DNA of 64,000 bases from Cliona cf. orientalis. Lineage: Eukaryota; Porifera; Demospongiae; Clionaida; Clionaidae. Below the pieces are notes generated by a model that saw only the letters and a program-made list of their open reading frames with translations, ran no database searches and was not told the origin of the DNA. A program made the translations under genes and the position numbers. Of this stretch, positions 14,101-26,800 are shown one piece after another; the stretch's first letter is position 1; each line of letters opens with the position of its first letter. The stretch is taken from positions 2,728,001 to 2,792,000 of the forward strand of contig OZ005704.1 in NCBI GenBank assembly GCA_963930775.1, written 5' to 3'.

Positions 14101-17100
14101 GGGGACAGCTGTGTGTTTGTATGGAGACTGTCGAGGGAGATCACACAGGTACATAACGCGTAGGTTGCATGGACATCATTAGTAGTTGCGTACGTTAAGG
14201 AGATTGTCTGTCGATGGAGATTAGATGGGTAGTTTGTATGGTCTGCATGTTGTTAATGTGCAGAGATTGTTGACAGCCCACTTCTGGTTAAGTAGTCATT
14301 GACATCAATTATTAGTGCTAATTGATCTTTTGGCACTACCTGCCACTTCCATAGCATCTTAGATGTTCACCAAAACTGGACATGAATTTACACCAGTTTG
14401 TCCCACCCTGGTGCTTACCTGTAGTGCTCAAAATACCCTCAGAGAATTTGAAGATGCACTCTTACCACATTAGTCAAGTACTGCGTTTTATCACAACACA
14501 TGCGTATGTGACTCCGGAACTGATGACTGCAAATACGACTAAAGGAAGCTGACGTTAATATTTCTTTTTTTTTAAGTATCAATAATTTTCCAAGTTTTCA
14601 AATTTTAATATAACTGGGGGTAAAGCAACTCCACATTGCCAATTAAAGGCTGAAGTCTCCAATTTTAAGAGCAAAAAAAGATTTCTAGTTTGAAGCACCA
14701 AGTCCAACTCTATGGAGCAAATACCCTTATATCCATTGTTTGTATAGTTGTAATAATCTGATCAATACATGTGTGAAGCTTATGCTCACCTAATTGCCAT
14801 TTCATGTCAATGTACAGAACATGCATGAGCGTCTATTGGAGATGGGTAGATCTCTGCCGTCCTCTTCCCAGTCACCCTCCACAGCTGTAGCGAGGGCCAC
14901 CTACACCAAGGCGGGAGACAAAGAGAGAGAGACGTTCACCGTGGAGAGGGTGAGTGAGGGAGGGACTACCGCTCAGGGCGAACTCACTGAGAGGGAAGGA
15001 AGAGACACACCTGACTCAACCAGACAGCAAGGTTCATATCAAGTTTTGTAGACAAAACAAATAATTTCTTAATATTTTAGTCCTTGTGCACTGATTAGAG
15101 CATGCACATCAACAAGCAGCATAATATAATTCGACATGCATTTGAATAGAAACAGTCCCCCAACCTCCCCTACTCAACACTTACATGTATATGCACATTT
15201 TACATGTATGTATACTCTACGTTGTAACCTACCCTAAATTATGCATTAATTTTACAATGTCATATATGTACTTTTTCCCACTAGATGTGGGTTGTTCCTC
15301 TGACTCTGATGAGCTTAAGCTGAGATTAAGCCTGCTTCCTCCCTGGGCCCAGAAGCAGATGCTGTCTCGACCTAGCGTGGCTCAGTCTGTCAGCTCGGCC
15401 ACTGCAGCTACTAGTAGTGCCAGTGGCGGAGGGGGAAGGGGAGGAGCTCAACCACACCCACCTGCCACTGCCGCTGACACAGGGGAGACAGCTGCACCTC
15501 TCGAGGGAAAATGGGCACAGGTGAGTGGAACTAGGCATTTATGTACAATACATGTACGTGTACATCGACCCCACAGTGAATAATGATCTTGTGTATACAC
15601 GAATCAAGTACTAGCCAAATTGCTGTATTCCCCTTCACTTTGGCTACTAGACTAGTCCCTTGAGTAATGATTCGTGATATTATTTTCTTTCATTTCCCTT
15701 ACTCTTTGTTTAGAGAATGGAGACTGGTTTCATGTTTGCTTCACAGGAGTCAACAGGTATGGAGGCTGTACATGTATATTATACATGTGCATGCATGTAC
15801 ATGTACATGTAGTGTGACGTCATAGGCACATTAAATGTGTGTGATTTTAGATTCAGAAACTGAGATTGAGGATCTGTCCATGGAGATGTCAAAAGTGGTA
15901 TCTGAGCAAGTAAGCCCTTTCATATTATTATGAAGATGCATGTGTTTATGCAAAAGTATATAGTTATTGTGCATGAGCTCAGGCTCGTACCAGGACCTTC
16001 CCACGTTTTCAATATTTCATATAAAAAATCTGATAGCATTAGAATGGTTTTATAGGAGTTGCGATCTTACATTTTGTATACACATGTACATGACATTGTG
16101 CATGTGCATGTGAATTATGATTGCATGCACTCATGCATTATTGTATTTCACTGCTGTTTTATTTTCTCCCTTCAAGGCGTTTGATGTCATCGACTCAACA
16201 GAAGTAAGTTTGATTTAGCAAATTCGGTAAAGATCATCATAGTAAAGCTCACCAATTCAACAAAACACATGCACACCTATGACGCTAAGCATTTAGATTG
16301 CCAAATTTCGATTTTATCAATACCAACTGCAATTAAGCCATTTTGCCCAATTTTAATGGCCAAAGTTACCTGTAGTACAATAATACAACATGGCATGATG
16401 CATGTACATACACATGTACATGTATTTTAATTGACATTTCACCTGCTCATTAGGATGACACTCACAGTGAGTCTCCTGACATATCGGACATTGAGGAAGT
16501 TCTCTATCTTGAATCAAAGCAGACCGACATTGACCCTCAGTAAGCCATACAGCTGAATCTATTTTAGTTTGTTTCTGTGATTCTAACTTTGATTGTGTAT
16601 CATTTTTCAGCCTGTTCTCAGTGACCACACCCACCAGGCCAGTGCTGAGGCAGTTCTCAGAACCTGAAGGAGAGAGTGGAGGTACATGTACAAATTAACA
16701 ATAATATCATTTAGAAGTCTTGTTTCTGTTAGAAAGCCCTATCTTATGTGAGATATTTTCATTGGGCAGCTTCATAAATCTCCATAGCTAAGTGTAGCCT
16801 TTCATTCTGTGATGTTTCATGCAACCACAGTTGACACATACACGATTGTGTCCATAATCTTTATACATGTATGTACATTGTGCCTCTCACTTGTGCCCCT
16901 CCTCCCTCCCTGCAGATGAGGTTGATGCTGTGTCCCCCGAGAGCTCCCCTCCCCTGGACAAAGACAGAGACAGGGAGTACTCTGTCGAAGAGGCTCTCTT
17001 TCTTAAGAAGAACTTTGAGAGTCTTGAAAAGTCGGAAGGTCTTTTCCTTAATGTACCAAACCCTAGACTCAGCATCTCAGCAAAGTTCCTGGAGAGAAAC

Positions 17101-20100
17101 ATGAGGTACATGTACAGCTAAAGCAGACTTACGGTGTTGTCCCCACAAGGGGAACTTGATCGGTGTATTGAGTGGAGGTTGCACCTACATTAATGCATTT
17201 TGACCCGTTAGCAACAGAGAAGGATCAATACATACATGTACATGTACTAGCAAAAATAAATGTACATGTACAATGTATATTAGCACTGAAGGCACATTGT
17301 ACCAACATCCCTTTACTGTGTATTGAAGTTAAATATACAACTATTGATTATTTCATGTGCACTTACCTGAAACTCTTTCTGATTTCAGGAGGCATCTCCT
17401 AGAAACAGAGGGACACGAGCAGCTGTTGGCATCATGTGGCTCCCCTGACCTCATAGAGGCGGCTGGTATAGTGGTCACTGTGCAGGACGTCAACAATAAG
17501 GGCGCACACTCTTCAGGGCCAGGGGACAGAGAGGGTAGCTTCTCTGGTGCACAGGCAGTGGGAGGACAGCCAGACAACAGTGATGGTACGTACTGTACAT
17601 GTACAATGTTGTGTATTTAAGCATGTTGGCAAGAGCATACGAAAGTACACATAATATTAAAATATAGCCCCCGTATTCTAATTAAAAGGGGTACCCCCAC
17701 GATGTTGATGCTGTATCGTGATTGTGAGAAGGAGTATAGTGTAATAAATCATTTGAATGGGTATTTCTTCGCCTAGCCATAACTTTCCTAACTTGGATGC
17801 ATATGTTGGCAGCCTATTAGTCATATTATATCATCACCGCATCATGTGATATTTTATTACAGCTCCTATTGACTCACACTCTCTTGAACCTTGCACCCTA
17901 GCTATGTCTGATTCAGAGGCAGAGCCAGGTTCAGCTACAGAGACTGTTGATCCCAGTGTGAGTGAGAGTATGGCAGAGGATGGCAGCGGTAGCTCAGTCC
18001 AACCAGCCTGTGGTGATGAGAAGTTGAGTGACTCGGAGAAGCAGCAACAACAGAAGGAAGAAGACTCGCCTGAGGCATCACTTGTGGAGAAGATACCCGG
18101 AAAGCGCCCGGCTCACATTGAGAGATGCAGCTCACTGGATGATATCAAACTCACAAAGCAAAAGGTAATAACATTATGTATATGTAGTTACTCTTACTAG
18201 TTTCGAAATCTGCCTGTACATGTGGTCATATTAATTAAAAAGGCTATAAGCTTAGCCACCTACTTCACACTGGTATATGCCTTAAAATTTGCATGTAGCT
18301 ATCCACATAGTGTAGTAGTATCTGTATATGCAGGGATTTCCCTCAGGCTACAGTGTTGGTGTGAGATAGTATATATCCAGTGAGAATTTCACCAAAGATT
18401 TTGTCTCAAATGTAGCTCTTTCATTGCAATACATGATACATGATACATGTACATGCTGTCTTCTGCTCACAGATATCGTCAAAGAGGCGTCCGAGCTTTG
18501 AAGAAGACATCAGCAAAACTAGAAGGCGGCTGGAAAAGGTACAGTTGTATCACATTGCATGCACTGATTTTATTACCTCTTCTGGACACCCTTGATTGTT
18601 TTATGGGGAACAATATTTTATCATTGCATACACAATACGTCATAGACTCCAGAGAATGGATGCCCTAGTTTATGGAATATTACAATGTCATGATATTGTA
18701 TATTCATGTCCCCTGCATGTGTATGTACACATGATAGTATAGTCGATATTACAGTGACTATGGGGTTTGTTTCTCTCTCTGTAGCTGGGCTATCTCTCCA
18801 CTAGTGCTGAGAAAACGAGAGAGGGAGGAGGAGGGGGAGGGAAGGAGGGAGGAACTGGAGGTGAACCCCAACCCTCAGTCGGCTCAAGGAAATCAGCTAG
18901 GATTAGACTGAGAGGGAAACAGACAGAGGCAAAGTCTACCGCCAGTGATGAGGCTACCGTATCAGTGGAAGCCAATCCACAGGTTGGATAGAGTTTTTAA
19001 TAGGCTCTATCAAAATAAAATGACTAGTGACGCAATTGATCATACTATGTATGTTGCTTCATGCAGCTGCCGCAGGAAGTTGAGGGATCATCAGAGGTAC
19101 ATGACATTATAGAACAACCTGCAACTGCTGACAAAGTAGAGGAAGGGCCTGATGGACTGACAGCAGCCAGTGAAGCGCCTGATGGACTGACAGCAGCCAG
19201 TGAAGAGCCTGATGGACTGACAGCAGCCAGTCACTCACCTACTTCTGATAGTGAGTTAAAATATCAATAAATTTGACGTAGCATTATGTAGCCATGATAT
19301 CTAAAATAATACATGATTGTACATGACATTGATTATGTTTTACGGTTGTAGGTTTATCGGACACAGTGAAGCAGCTATTACAGGTTTTGGAGGAGAAGAT
19401 GAGAGAGCTGGTGACTATTAACGATCAGGTAATCCACATGTTGCCTCCTCTTCAGGCTATCCCTTCTTTCACAAGGGAGGGCATTGGGGAAGAAAGCTAG
19501 TTTTCATTATTACTGTTAATTGTATTAGATGATTGAAAGAGTTAGTGAGGAAGCACCAGAAGAGAACTCCACACACAAAGAAATCATTAGAACAATAGCC
19601 TCAGGGATCAACTCGTTTAAAACCCAGCTGGTTAGTGTGACCAATAAGAACAAAAAGATGTGGCGTGCTGTGGCAAGAAGCGGTTCTGAACCTGTGATCT
19701 CTTCCACACTCAGCCGTGGGCAAGTGGAACTAGAGGGTGAATCAAGTGGCACTCCAGGGAGATATAATCTGAGAATGACTCCAACAAGACAGGCAGTAGC
19801 TGGCAGGTATAGAAAGCAGACAACAGCTAAAGGAGAGCAGGAAGGAGGAGGAGGGGGAAGCAGCAATAATGAGGATGATGTAACCAGTGATGTCACATCT
19901 CATCCCATATCAAAGACCGACAAATCTGATGAAGTAGAAATGGAAGGTAAAGCGACAGTGGACTCTGAACTAGTTGAGACATCAAGAACGGAAGATGCAG
20001 CTGCTGAGACAATAGAGCCTTCAACGTTAGAGCATGCAGCTACAGTGACTGTGCCAGTGACAGAATTGGAAAGGGCAAAGGAAATGGCACAACAGTTGAC

Positions 20101-20167
20101 AGCATTGATAGCTAACTTAGAATGTCAGGAATCAGGGTTTTCACTCACATCTTCAGAATGTGTTTAA
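5134..20167 (+). CDS. MAPKBP1/WDR62-like: MAPKBP1/WDR62-family WD40 scaffold protein
   Basis: Orthologue of the vertebrate JNK-scaffold and spindle-pole proteins MAPKBP1 and WDR62. The 35 exons are 5134-5268, 6033-6118, 6466-6522, 7484-7541, 8108-8206, 8616-8693, 8770-8808, 9057-9176, 9481-9663, 10240-10403, 10741-10804, 11264-11377, 11684-11821, 11994-12166, 12246-12337, 12476-12687, 13005-13123, 13290-13365, 13482-13593, 14045-14148, 14818-15031, 15285-15520, 15714-15756, 15851-15909, 16177-16203, 16454-16539, 16611-16681, 16916-17105, 17389-17585, 17863-18164, 18473-18538, 18785-18982, 19067-19250, 19352-19428 and 19529-20167. All have GT-AG borders and compatible phases, giving 1603 residues (human proteins about 1515). 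An in-frame TAA lies three codons before the ATG. Residues about 46-741 are WD40 repeats; family-specific stretches include [29 protein letters not shown] and [17 protein letters not shown]. The rest is Ser/Glu-rich with LPPWAQKQM, as in the family's tail, and ends in a helical, leucine-rich segment ([14 protein letters not shown]) likely used for dimerisation. The large number of exons and weak donor at 15031 (AAG then GTTCAT) are the main uncertainties. Whether it is closer to MAPKBP1 or WDR62 is unresolved; sponges may have one ancestor. Confidence 0.95.
13700..13905. mobile_element. MITE in WD40-gene intron 19
   Basis: The segment starts ACTGTATAGCCAGAAATATT followed by GGCGG and ends with the near reverse complement (CCGCCAAAAGTTTTGGCTATGCGGTA). 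A second internal inverted pair is TTTGGTGGTT and AACCACCAAA-like sequence. It lies between exons 19 (ends 13593) and 20 (starts 14045). No coding capacity is seen. The exact target duplication is unclear. Confidence 0.55.
19148..19231 (+). repeat. Three in-frame 30-bp coding repeats
   Basis: Within exon 33 the unit CCTGATGGACTGACAGCAGC plus CAGTGAAGMG occurs three times (the last truncated), encoding PDGLTAASE x3. Units differ at only a few bases, so the expansion is recent and could vary in copy number among individuals. Confidence 0.9.
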
Positions 20168-20801
20168 TATCAGTTTATATTCTTTCAATTTCAGTGGAAT
20201 GATATAAAATTTAATAATATTATTTATTATTACTCCCCATATTATTTATATAGTTAGCCAGAAAAAATTTTTTGGGGTGCATGGAAGTTGGCATGGCATT
20301 TTCGTATTGTGTCCCTGTCAAATTAGGCCCTGGGCCGGGGGGCGGCACACCGATCGCTGCAGCTATGCGCATGCGTGGAACTCAGCGGGTTGATCACGAG
20401 GTCAACAGAACTCATATTAGCACAGAAGCTCCTGTGAGTTCCCAATCGCATGTATTCGAATTCTCGAGGCATAATGTTCACTCATATAATTATTAAATAT
20501 TGCGAACTGTACCTGGGATCGGAGACGATCGAGGCTACTGCACTGTGCTCCATGTTTATTAAATAAGCTTGTCACAGCAATGTCACATTTATAGAGGAGG
20601 TCACAGTCATCTGATCACTTTGTCGTGTTTCCTGTTCAAGCGTTTGTTTACTTCCGTCTAACCAGGAAGTATTTGTGGGTATATCTGCTCTCTGCACGAT
20701 GTTTGCCAAGAAATGCTCGATCCCTGTGAATCGAAACAGGGCTTTCGATATCATCATTCTGCACACTGATTACTTTACCCTCCACTGGTACCAACAATAT
20801 T
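20168..20801. other. Intergenic between WD40 gene and myosin
   Basis: This 634-bp stretch contains the WD40-gene 3' end, a GC-rich patch near 20335-20375 with GCGCATGCG, and the upstream region of the myosin. It presumably carries the myosin promoter, but no defined element is visible. Confidence 0.5.
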
Positions 20802-23800
20802 ATGGCGCAGAGCAGTGGTATTCGCGAGCACCATTGGTCTCGTCTCGACTCAGACAACCTGACTAGTCTCCAAGAACTGACGGAGAAGGCTCTCTTATCC
20901 GCCACGAAGCATCGCTACTCCTGCAACCAGATCTACACGGATGTCGGCGATATCCTTGTGGCAGTTAACCCGTTTCAGGATCTGCCTTTGTACGGCGAAG
21001 AGTGGTCGAAGGCCTACTCTCGGCCAGATGTTAGCGAGCTAGCGCCGCACATATACCGTGTGGCTGCTCGAGCCTTCAATGCCATGGTGCAGGGAAAGAA
21101 GGATCAGGTCTGCGTCATCAGTGGGGAGAGTGGAGCTGGAAAGACAGAGTCGGCAAAATTTATCATGTACCAGGTTAGCATAGCTATAATACTGATCAGC
21201 AACCTCAAGTAATAAACCATTGCCGTATGCATGTTTGCTCCGATTGTGTACATAATACCACATGTAGTGACTCTATTACACTTAATAAATTGTGCGATCT
21301 ACACTATACATGTAGCTTGTAGTCACTATTATTCCTAGCAGCTGATGCTACAAATTCCATGAGTAACTTGTAATTTTGGAATTATTTGCACGAGTTTGTA
21401 TGGTCATCTGAGCTATTATTGATGCATGCATGTACACAATGGGGGTGATGCTGCATCTGAGACTAGCTGCTCCTGCATGCAGCAATTTTCATTTTTATAC
21501 CACACATGTAGATTTGCATTTTGGCCTTGCTTGGATCGATTTGATTATTATGTGACTACGGCAAACATCTATTATAATTAGCTACTTTACTTCTGCTCTA
21601 TAGCTGCTAAGAGTTCTTAGAAGTTTCAACAGTCATGTATGAAGCCTTAAGATTAATGTTAGTATCGGTAGCAAGCACTGAACTCTAGTAGGATTGCAGC
21701 TTCATTAAATTTTAGTATCTCTTACTTTCAATTCAGTGTGGAAGTTAGGTAGGTCTTAAAGAGGCAAACGATAGATGGCATAATATTATTATTAATTTAT
21801 GAGAGTCAGTGCATGAGAGAACAATGTCGTATTATTGATCTACAGGTGATGAAAATGTGTCGCTCAGCTGGACTGGGTTGTGAACTCCAGGAGCAGATTA
21901 CCCAGGTATTACATGTACCTTAGCTTGTGGCAGTAAACTATAATAATAATTATGCTATAGTATCCTGGGGTGTATCTAAATTCAGCTTGATGACTACTCT
22001 GTATTGTAGCATTGCTCATGATTCATGTGTGGAAGTGAAAATAATGTACACTTGGACTTGTGTAGTCTTGTCACCAGACCCCGCCCCAAAAAGAAGGGAA
22101 AGGGTCTGGGGACTGGTGAGTGTTTGCTTGGTTGTGCATCATTAGCACTTTTGTTTTCAGGTAGACCAATCAGATCACAGCTTTAGCACAGTCATATGCG
22201 TCGCTGCCCACAGAAATGTAATAGTAGAGCCTACTAACCAATCAGATCCGAGGTTTGTTTGAGCTCTGGCAGTATTGGCGCATGCACCCAAAGCCAGCCA
22301 AACCAAGCAAACACTCGCCAGTCCCCAGACCCTTTCCCCCCTTTTTTGGGGCAGGGTCTGGGGACAAGACTAGGACTTGTGACGATATCAAGCATGCAAG
22401 GCCATGGCATATATTATGCTAATGCATTCTTGCCGTTTAATCATTCTAGCCTGCATCTGAATAAGCTAACATCGATCACAACGACGTGGTGTATTCCCAA
22501 AAAGATCTCAGAGAGAGTATTGTTGTAGATGGCCAATCCATGCTGTGCTGTGCTGTTGGCATTGACTCCAGTTTTGGCTTGGAAATGTTTCCATAAACTG
22601 TGAGCCTAGTGCAGCGGCCACATTCTGGATCTATCGACTAGAAATAGTGGGCCCTCCTTCATGCTAGGGTCAGCAAAGTTTGTGAACTTATTCGATTGTG
22701 TAGGCACGTGTTTTGTAAGTTTTCCAGTTATTTGGCAGTACCGGTGATCAATGCTGCAGCCTTGGACAGACCATAGCTAGAGTTGTGCCTTAATTTGATT
22801 AATGCTTATCAGTACTGCCAGTAAACAGCAAGCTGTGGCTGTGGCTGTGGCTGTGGCTGTGGCTGTGGCTAGCTAGCTCTGATGTATGTGTGTATCTGAG
22901 CATCCAACGATGCTTTGAGGGAAAATGAGTGTAAAATTTTTAATAGGAATTGTGGCTTATCATTTTTTAATAATCAAAAAAAGTGTTTTGGTATAATAAT
23001 AATAATTATTAGTGATTTGACATTAAAACATACATGTATGCACCATACACTCTTACTACTTAGTAATAATATTAGCTTACAATCAGTTGTTCCTTTTTCA
23101 GTATAAGTATTGGAGTGGAGGACAATAGTTTTGTTGCGACTGTGAAATTATGCCTACTTATAATATTAACTGCCATGGCAAAGCTCACATAGACAGAGTG
23201 ATTATTATGTTTGATGATTAAAGATTGTGTGCTCTCTTTGCTTTGTGTATCTCTTGGGAATCCATATGATGGAATTGGTAACTTTGATCAATTTTGGTGC
23301 AACATCATCAGTGCATACATTAAGCCTTTTGTGCATGGCCAAATTCAACCCTACCCAGCTCTACCCAGCTAGTGTGAGGTGCATACAAATGTAGTAGCAT
23401 CTAGCTCTGATCAGAGTTGGCTTCCAGTCGAGTTGTTTTGCATACGTGTTTATGTGTGTGTCTCTGTGGATGACGAAAATTGGAGCTTAGTTGTAGAATG
23501 ACGCAGGTTAGTGTTGGTGCTCTCTGACCAAAAGTGTTGAGTACCTTTGGCTGTCCTCTTGTTAGTGTGTGCCATATCACCTCAGGCGCTGCTGCGACTA
23601 GGACGGAGAGGGGTATCGACGGCAACAGGGAGTATTTGTACTTCTTCATAGCTTCATACTAAGGCTTAAGTTACCACATCGAAGTATACAAAAAGCATCA
23701 GTAATACATGTAGTTATTGCCATATACTCCTCGACCCAAACTTACAATGAAAATGAATAATGATCTGAGGCACATGTAGTCCATCACTTGCAATCGAATC

Positions 23801-26800
23801 CACACATGGATCACAGGAACATAATCATTCTCTTTTTCATCAACTACATGTAATTATTGTATTTTTTTACAGCTGAATCCAATCCTTGAGGCGTTTGGCA
23901 ATGCTAGGACAGCTCTCAACGACAACTCCAGCCGCTTTGGCAAGTTCATCCAGCTGCACTTTGACCCCAGCGGCAGAATCGTAGGAGCTGGTCTGGAGCA
24001 GTATCTGCTAGAGAAATCAAGAGTCTGTGTGCAGGGAGAAATGGTAACTAATGAGGGTAATTTGTGGACAATTATTATGCAAGTGGTATTGTTTGTAGGG
24101 GAGTGGTGAAAATGTGTTGCTCCCATTTATGTGAATTGATTGGCATTTCTTGGCCTAATGCAAGCCCTTGAAGTATTAGTAACTGCTTAATATTAATCAG
24201 CAGTTGAGGTCGTAGAGCCCTTTCCTTGTTTCTAACCATGGCCCAAAGCTGAACCTAGCTGCTACATCCCTGCCTCCTTGCCATGCCTGGCTGTATCCTC
24301 CAGGTGCACCACTCCAACTGCCAATCCTAACTAATTACAACCCTAATTTTACAGCTCATTGTGCACAGTAGCTACTATATGCATGTGCATCTGTGTAATG
24401 GGTGAAGTTATGATCATGTCTCCCTAAAATATTGGCTGATAGTTGCTGGCATGTACATGTAGTTTATCAGATCCCCCTTCCCCACCCCCTCCCCCCACAC
24501 ACACGTACATGTACAGTCATGTAATGTACGTTGCAAGTCCACAGTGTGCACATGTGTGCCCTGAAAGAGCTACTCACCGTGCAAACGAATACTGTAGTAC
24601 ACGTACACATGCTGTTGTGATATTGTACACTTGCTCACTCATAATTAATGTCTCATGTGCACACTCACTCATGCACCATCACGTACATGCACATCATGCT
24701 CACCATCTAGGAAAGGAACTTCCATATGTTTTATTACATGTTTGCTGGACTGCCAAAGGAGAAGTTAGAACAGCTCCAACTCAAGGTATATGTACAATAA
24801 TATTATTCTAGCTAAATTAGGACAGGATCTAGGTTTCAGTGCCACTAAGGGTATGCACTTTCCTGTTTCAAAGCTCTTGATTCATTCACGGGAATTTTAC
24901 GGTGTATGGATCATCACATAGTGCTACAGGTGGCGATGCAAGTTTAGAGTTTAGATTTTCTATGTTATTGTTATAAACAGTGTACTCTGCCCATGTCTGG
25001 TTGAAGCTGAAAGAGCATGTACTGCTGTGTGTGTGAGGGTATTAGTCCATGAAGCCTAGTACCTGACCCAACAGTGAGGTACACATGTTTTTACTGGCAG
25101 AATTTTTGAAAACACAGTATGTCAAGGGCTGGATTCATGCATCCATAGATCGTGATGCATCTGACATAACTATAGATAAATTGTGATGCATCTGACATCT
25201 TTCATGACTACAAGGCATCACTATGTATGGCTGATAAGTTAAGATGTGTGTACATGGTTTACTGCATACGCACACTATATAGATCAATGTATTACCGTTG
25301 CTACATGTAGTGTGAACTGTTTGTTTCATGGTTGCTATTGAACGATAGTTAATTGCATAATTGGTATAGATCAATGCTAAGTTGAAAGACATGCTCGGAA
25401 GACCCTGCACATACACAGAAGCTTACAGTGACACACAACATGCTAAATGATACTTAAGTGTGTTGTGAATGTTTTTTATAATATTATTATGCATAAGTAT
25501 CAATTATTTTGTGTGCATACTGGTGACAGTACTATTGGAGTAGCTCTTTGCATGTGTGGATTCAGTTTATGGTTTGAAAGCTGGCCTGCTGATGTATCTA
25601 GTTACCTTGCTTTCATTCCCCAGTACTTAACCTAAGGCTTCACTGTAACAATAGAATCAGGATGTGTGTAATTGAAATCCAACACCATTTTCCATGGGGG
25701 GTGCGCAGGAGTGAGATACTACATTGTATGTCTAAGTCATACAAGTGCTCAGTCCACTGTGGGGAATTACTCAAGCTATAGTAATTGATCAGGTACAACT
25801 TTTAGCATAAGATTATGTGGAGCTGGCAGTGTACTAGGGAAGTAAATGGCTCATGAGAGGAAGTAGGGTCATATTTAGTGGTTTTCAAGCAGCAGCGATT
25901 CTATCCATAAGGGGGCATGATGACATTATTGGGTGGTATTGCTAGCTTGTTCATGTCATGAGCCAGTGAGAGGGAGGAAGTACATGACTCATGGTCAGCC
26001 TACAGGAGATTTCCTAACCACAATATATACTTGCTGTATTAGCTTTGATACTGTCAGTGTGTACAAATCGATAATATCTAAATAAAAGCATGGTTATTGG
26101 TGTGCTCTGGCTAAGTTTATTGAGGTGTGGGGTTGATTATGAAAGATAATCTGTATGATATTGTTTACTGTACACGCAGAAATTTCACAATTTTGCCACC
26201 TGCTCTCATTTGCAAAAATTTTATCATGCTAATTAATTTTATTGTCGTGTGTGTAAAGATTGCATTGAGGATGGTGACCTTTACCACATTAGTGAAATTT
26301 TTTCACCAAATTTTTCTGCAATACAAAGGTAGCTGGGCTTGGCAAAAGTTTCACGTACAATGTACATGCATGTATACAGTAATTTATCATATTTCTCATT
26401 ATTATGCAGTGTCCTACGGAGCACCGCTATCTCAGGAATTACCCCGATGTCCTCCAGGACTGCAGCTCACGGAGCAGCAAGTAAGTTCAATACCGTAATT
26501 TCCATTCTTGCACAGTATGCATGTACCTTTAAAGATTGTGGTCCATATTCTAAACTTTTAATCATAATTGACAATATTCCATGGCTAACAATTATCTCCA
26601 TTTTTTGGATCTGATTAATAATATTTTTTTGTGTTTGTCCAGGGCTGCATTTGAGTCTGTTGTTGGTAGTATGCTGAGTGTTGGTTTCAGTGAGGATGAG
26701 ATAGTGTCAGTGGTCGCTCTCCTGGCCGGGGTCATTCTCATTGGAGACATCGTGAGTTCAGCACTAGCTGTACTGCAAGAATAACTAACAACAAAAATGG

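Noticed and set aside
19525..19896. 123-codon minus-strand frame rich in Leu and Pro
   Set aside because: It is antisense to the last exon of the WD40 gene.
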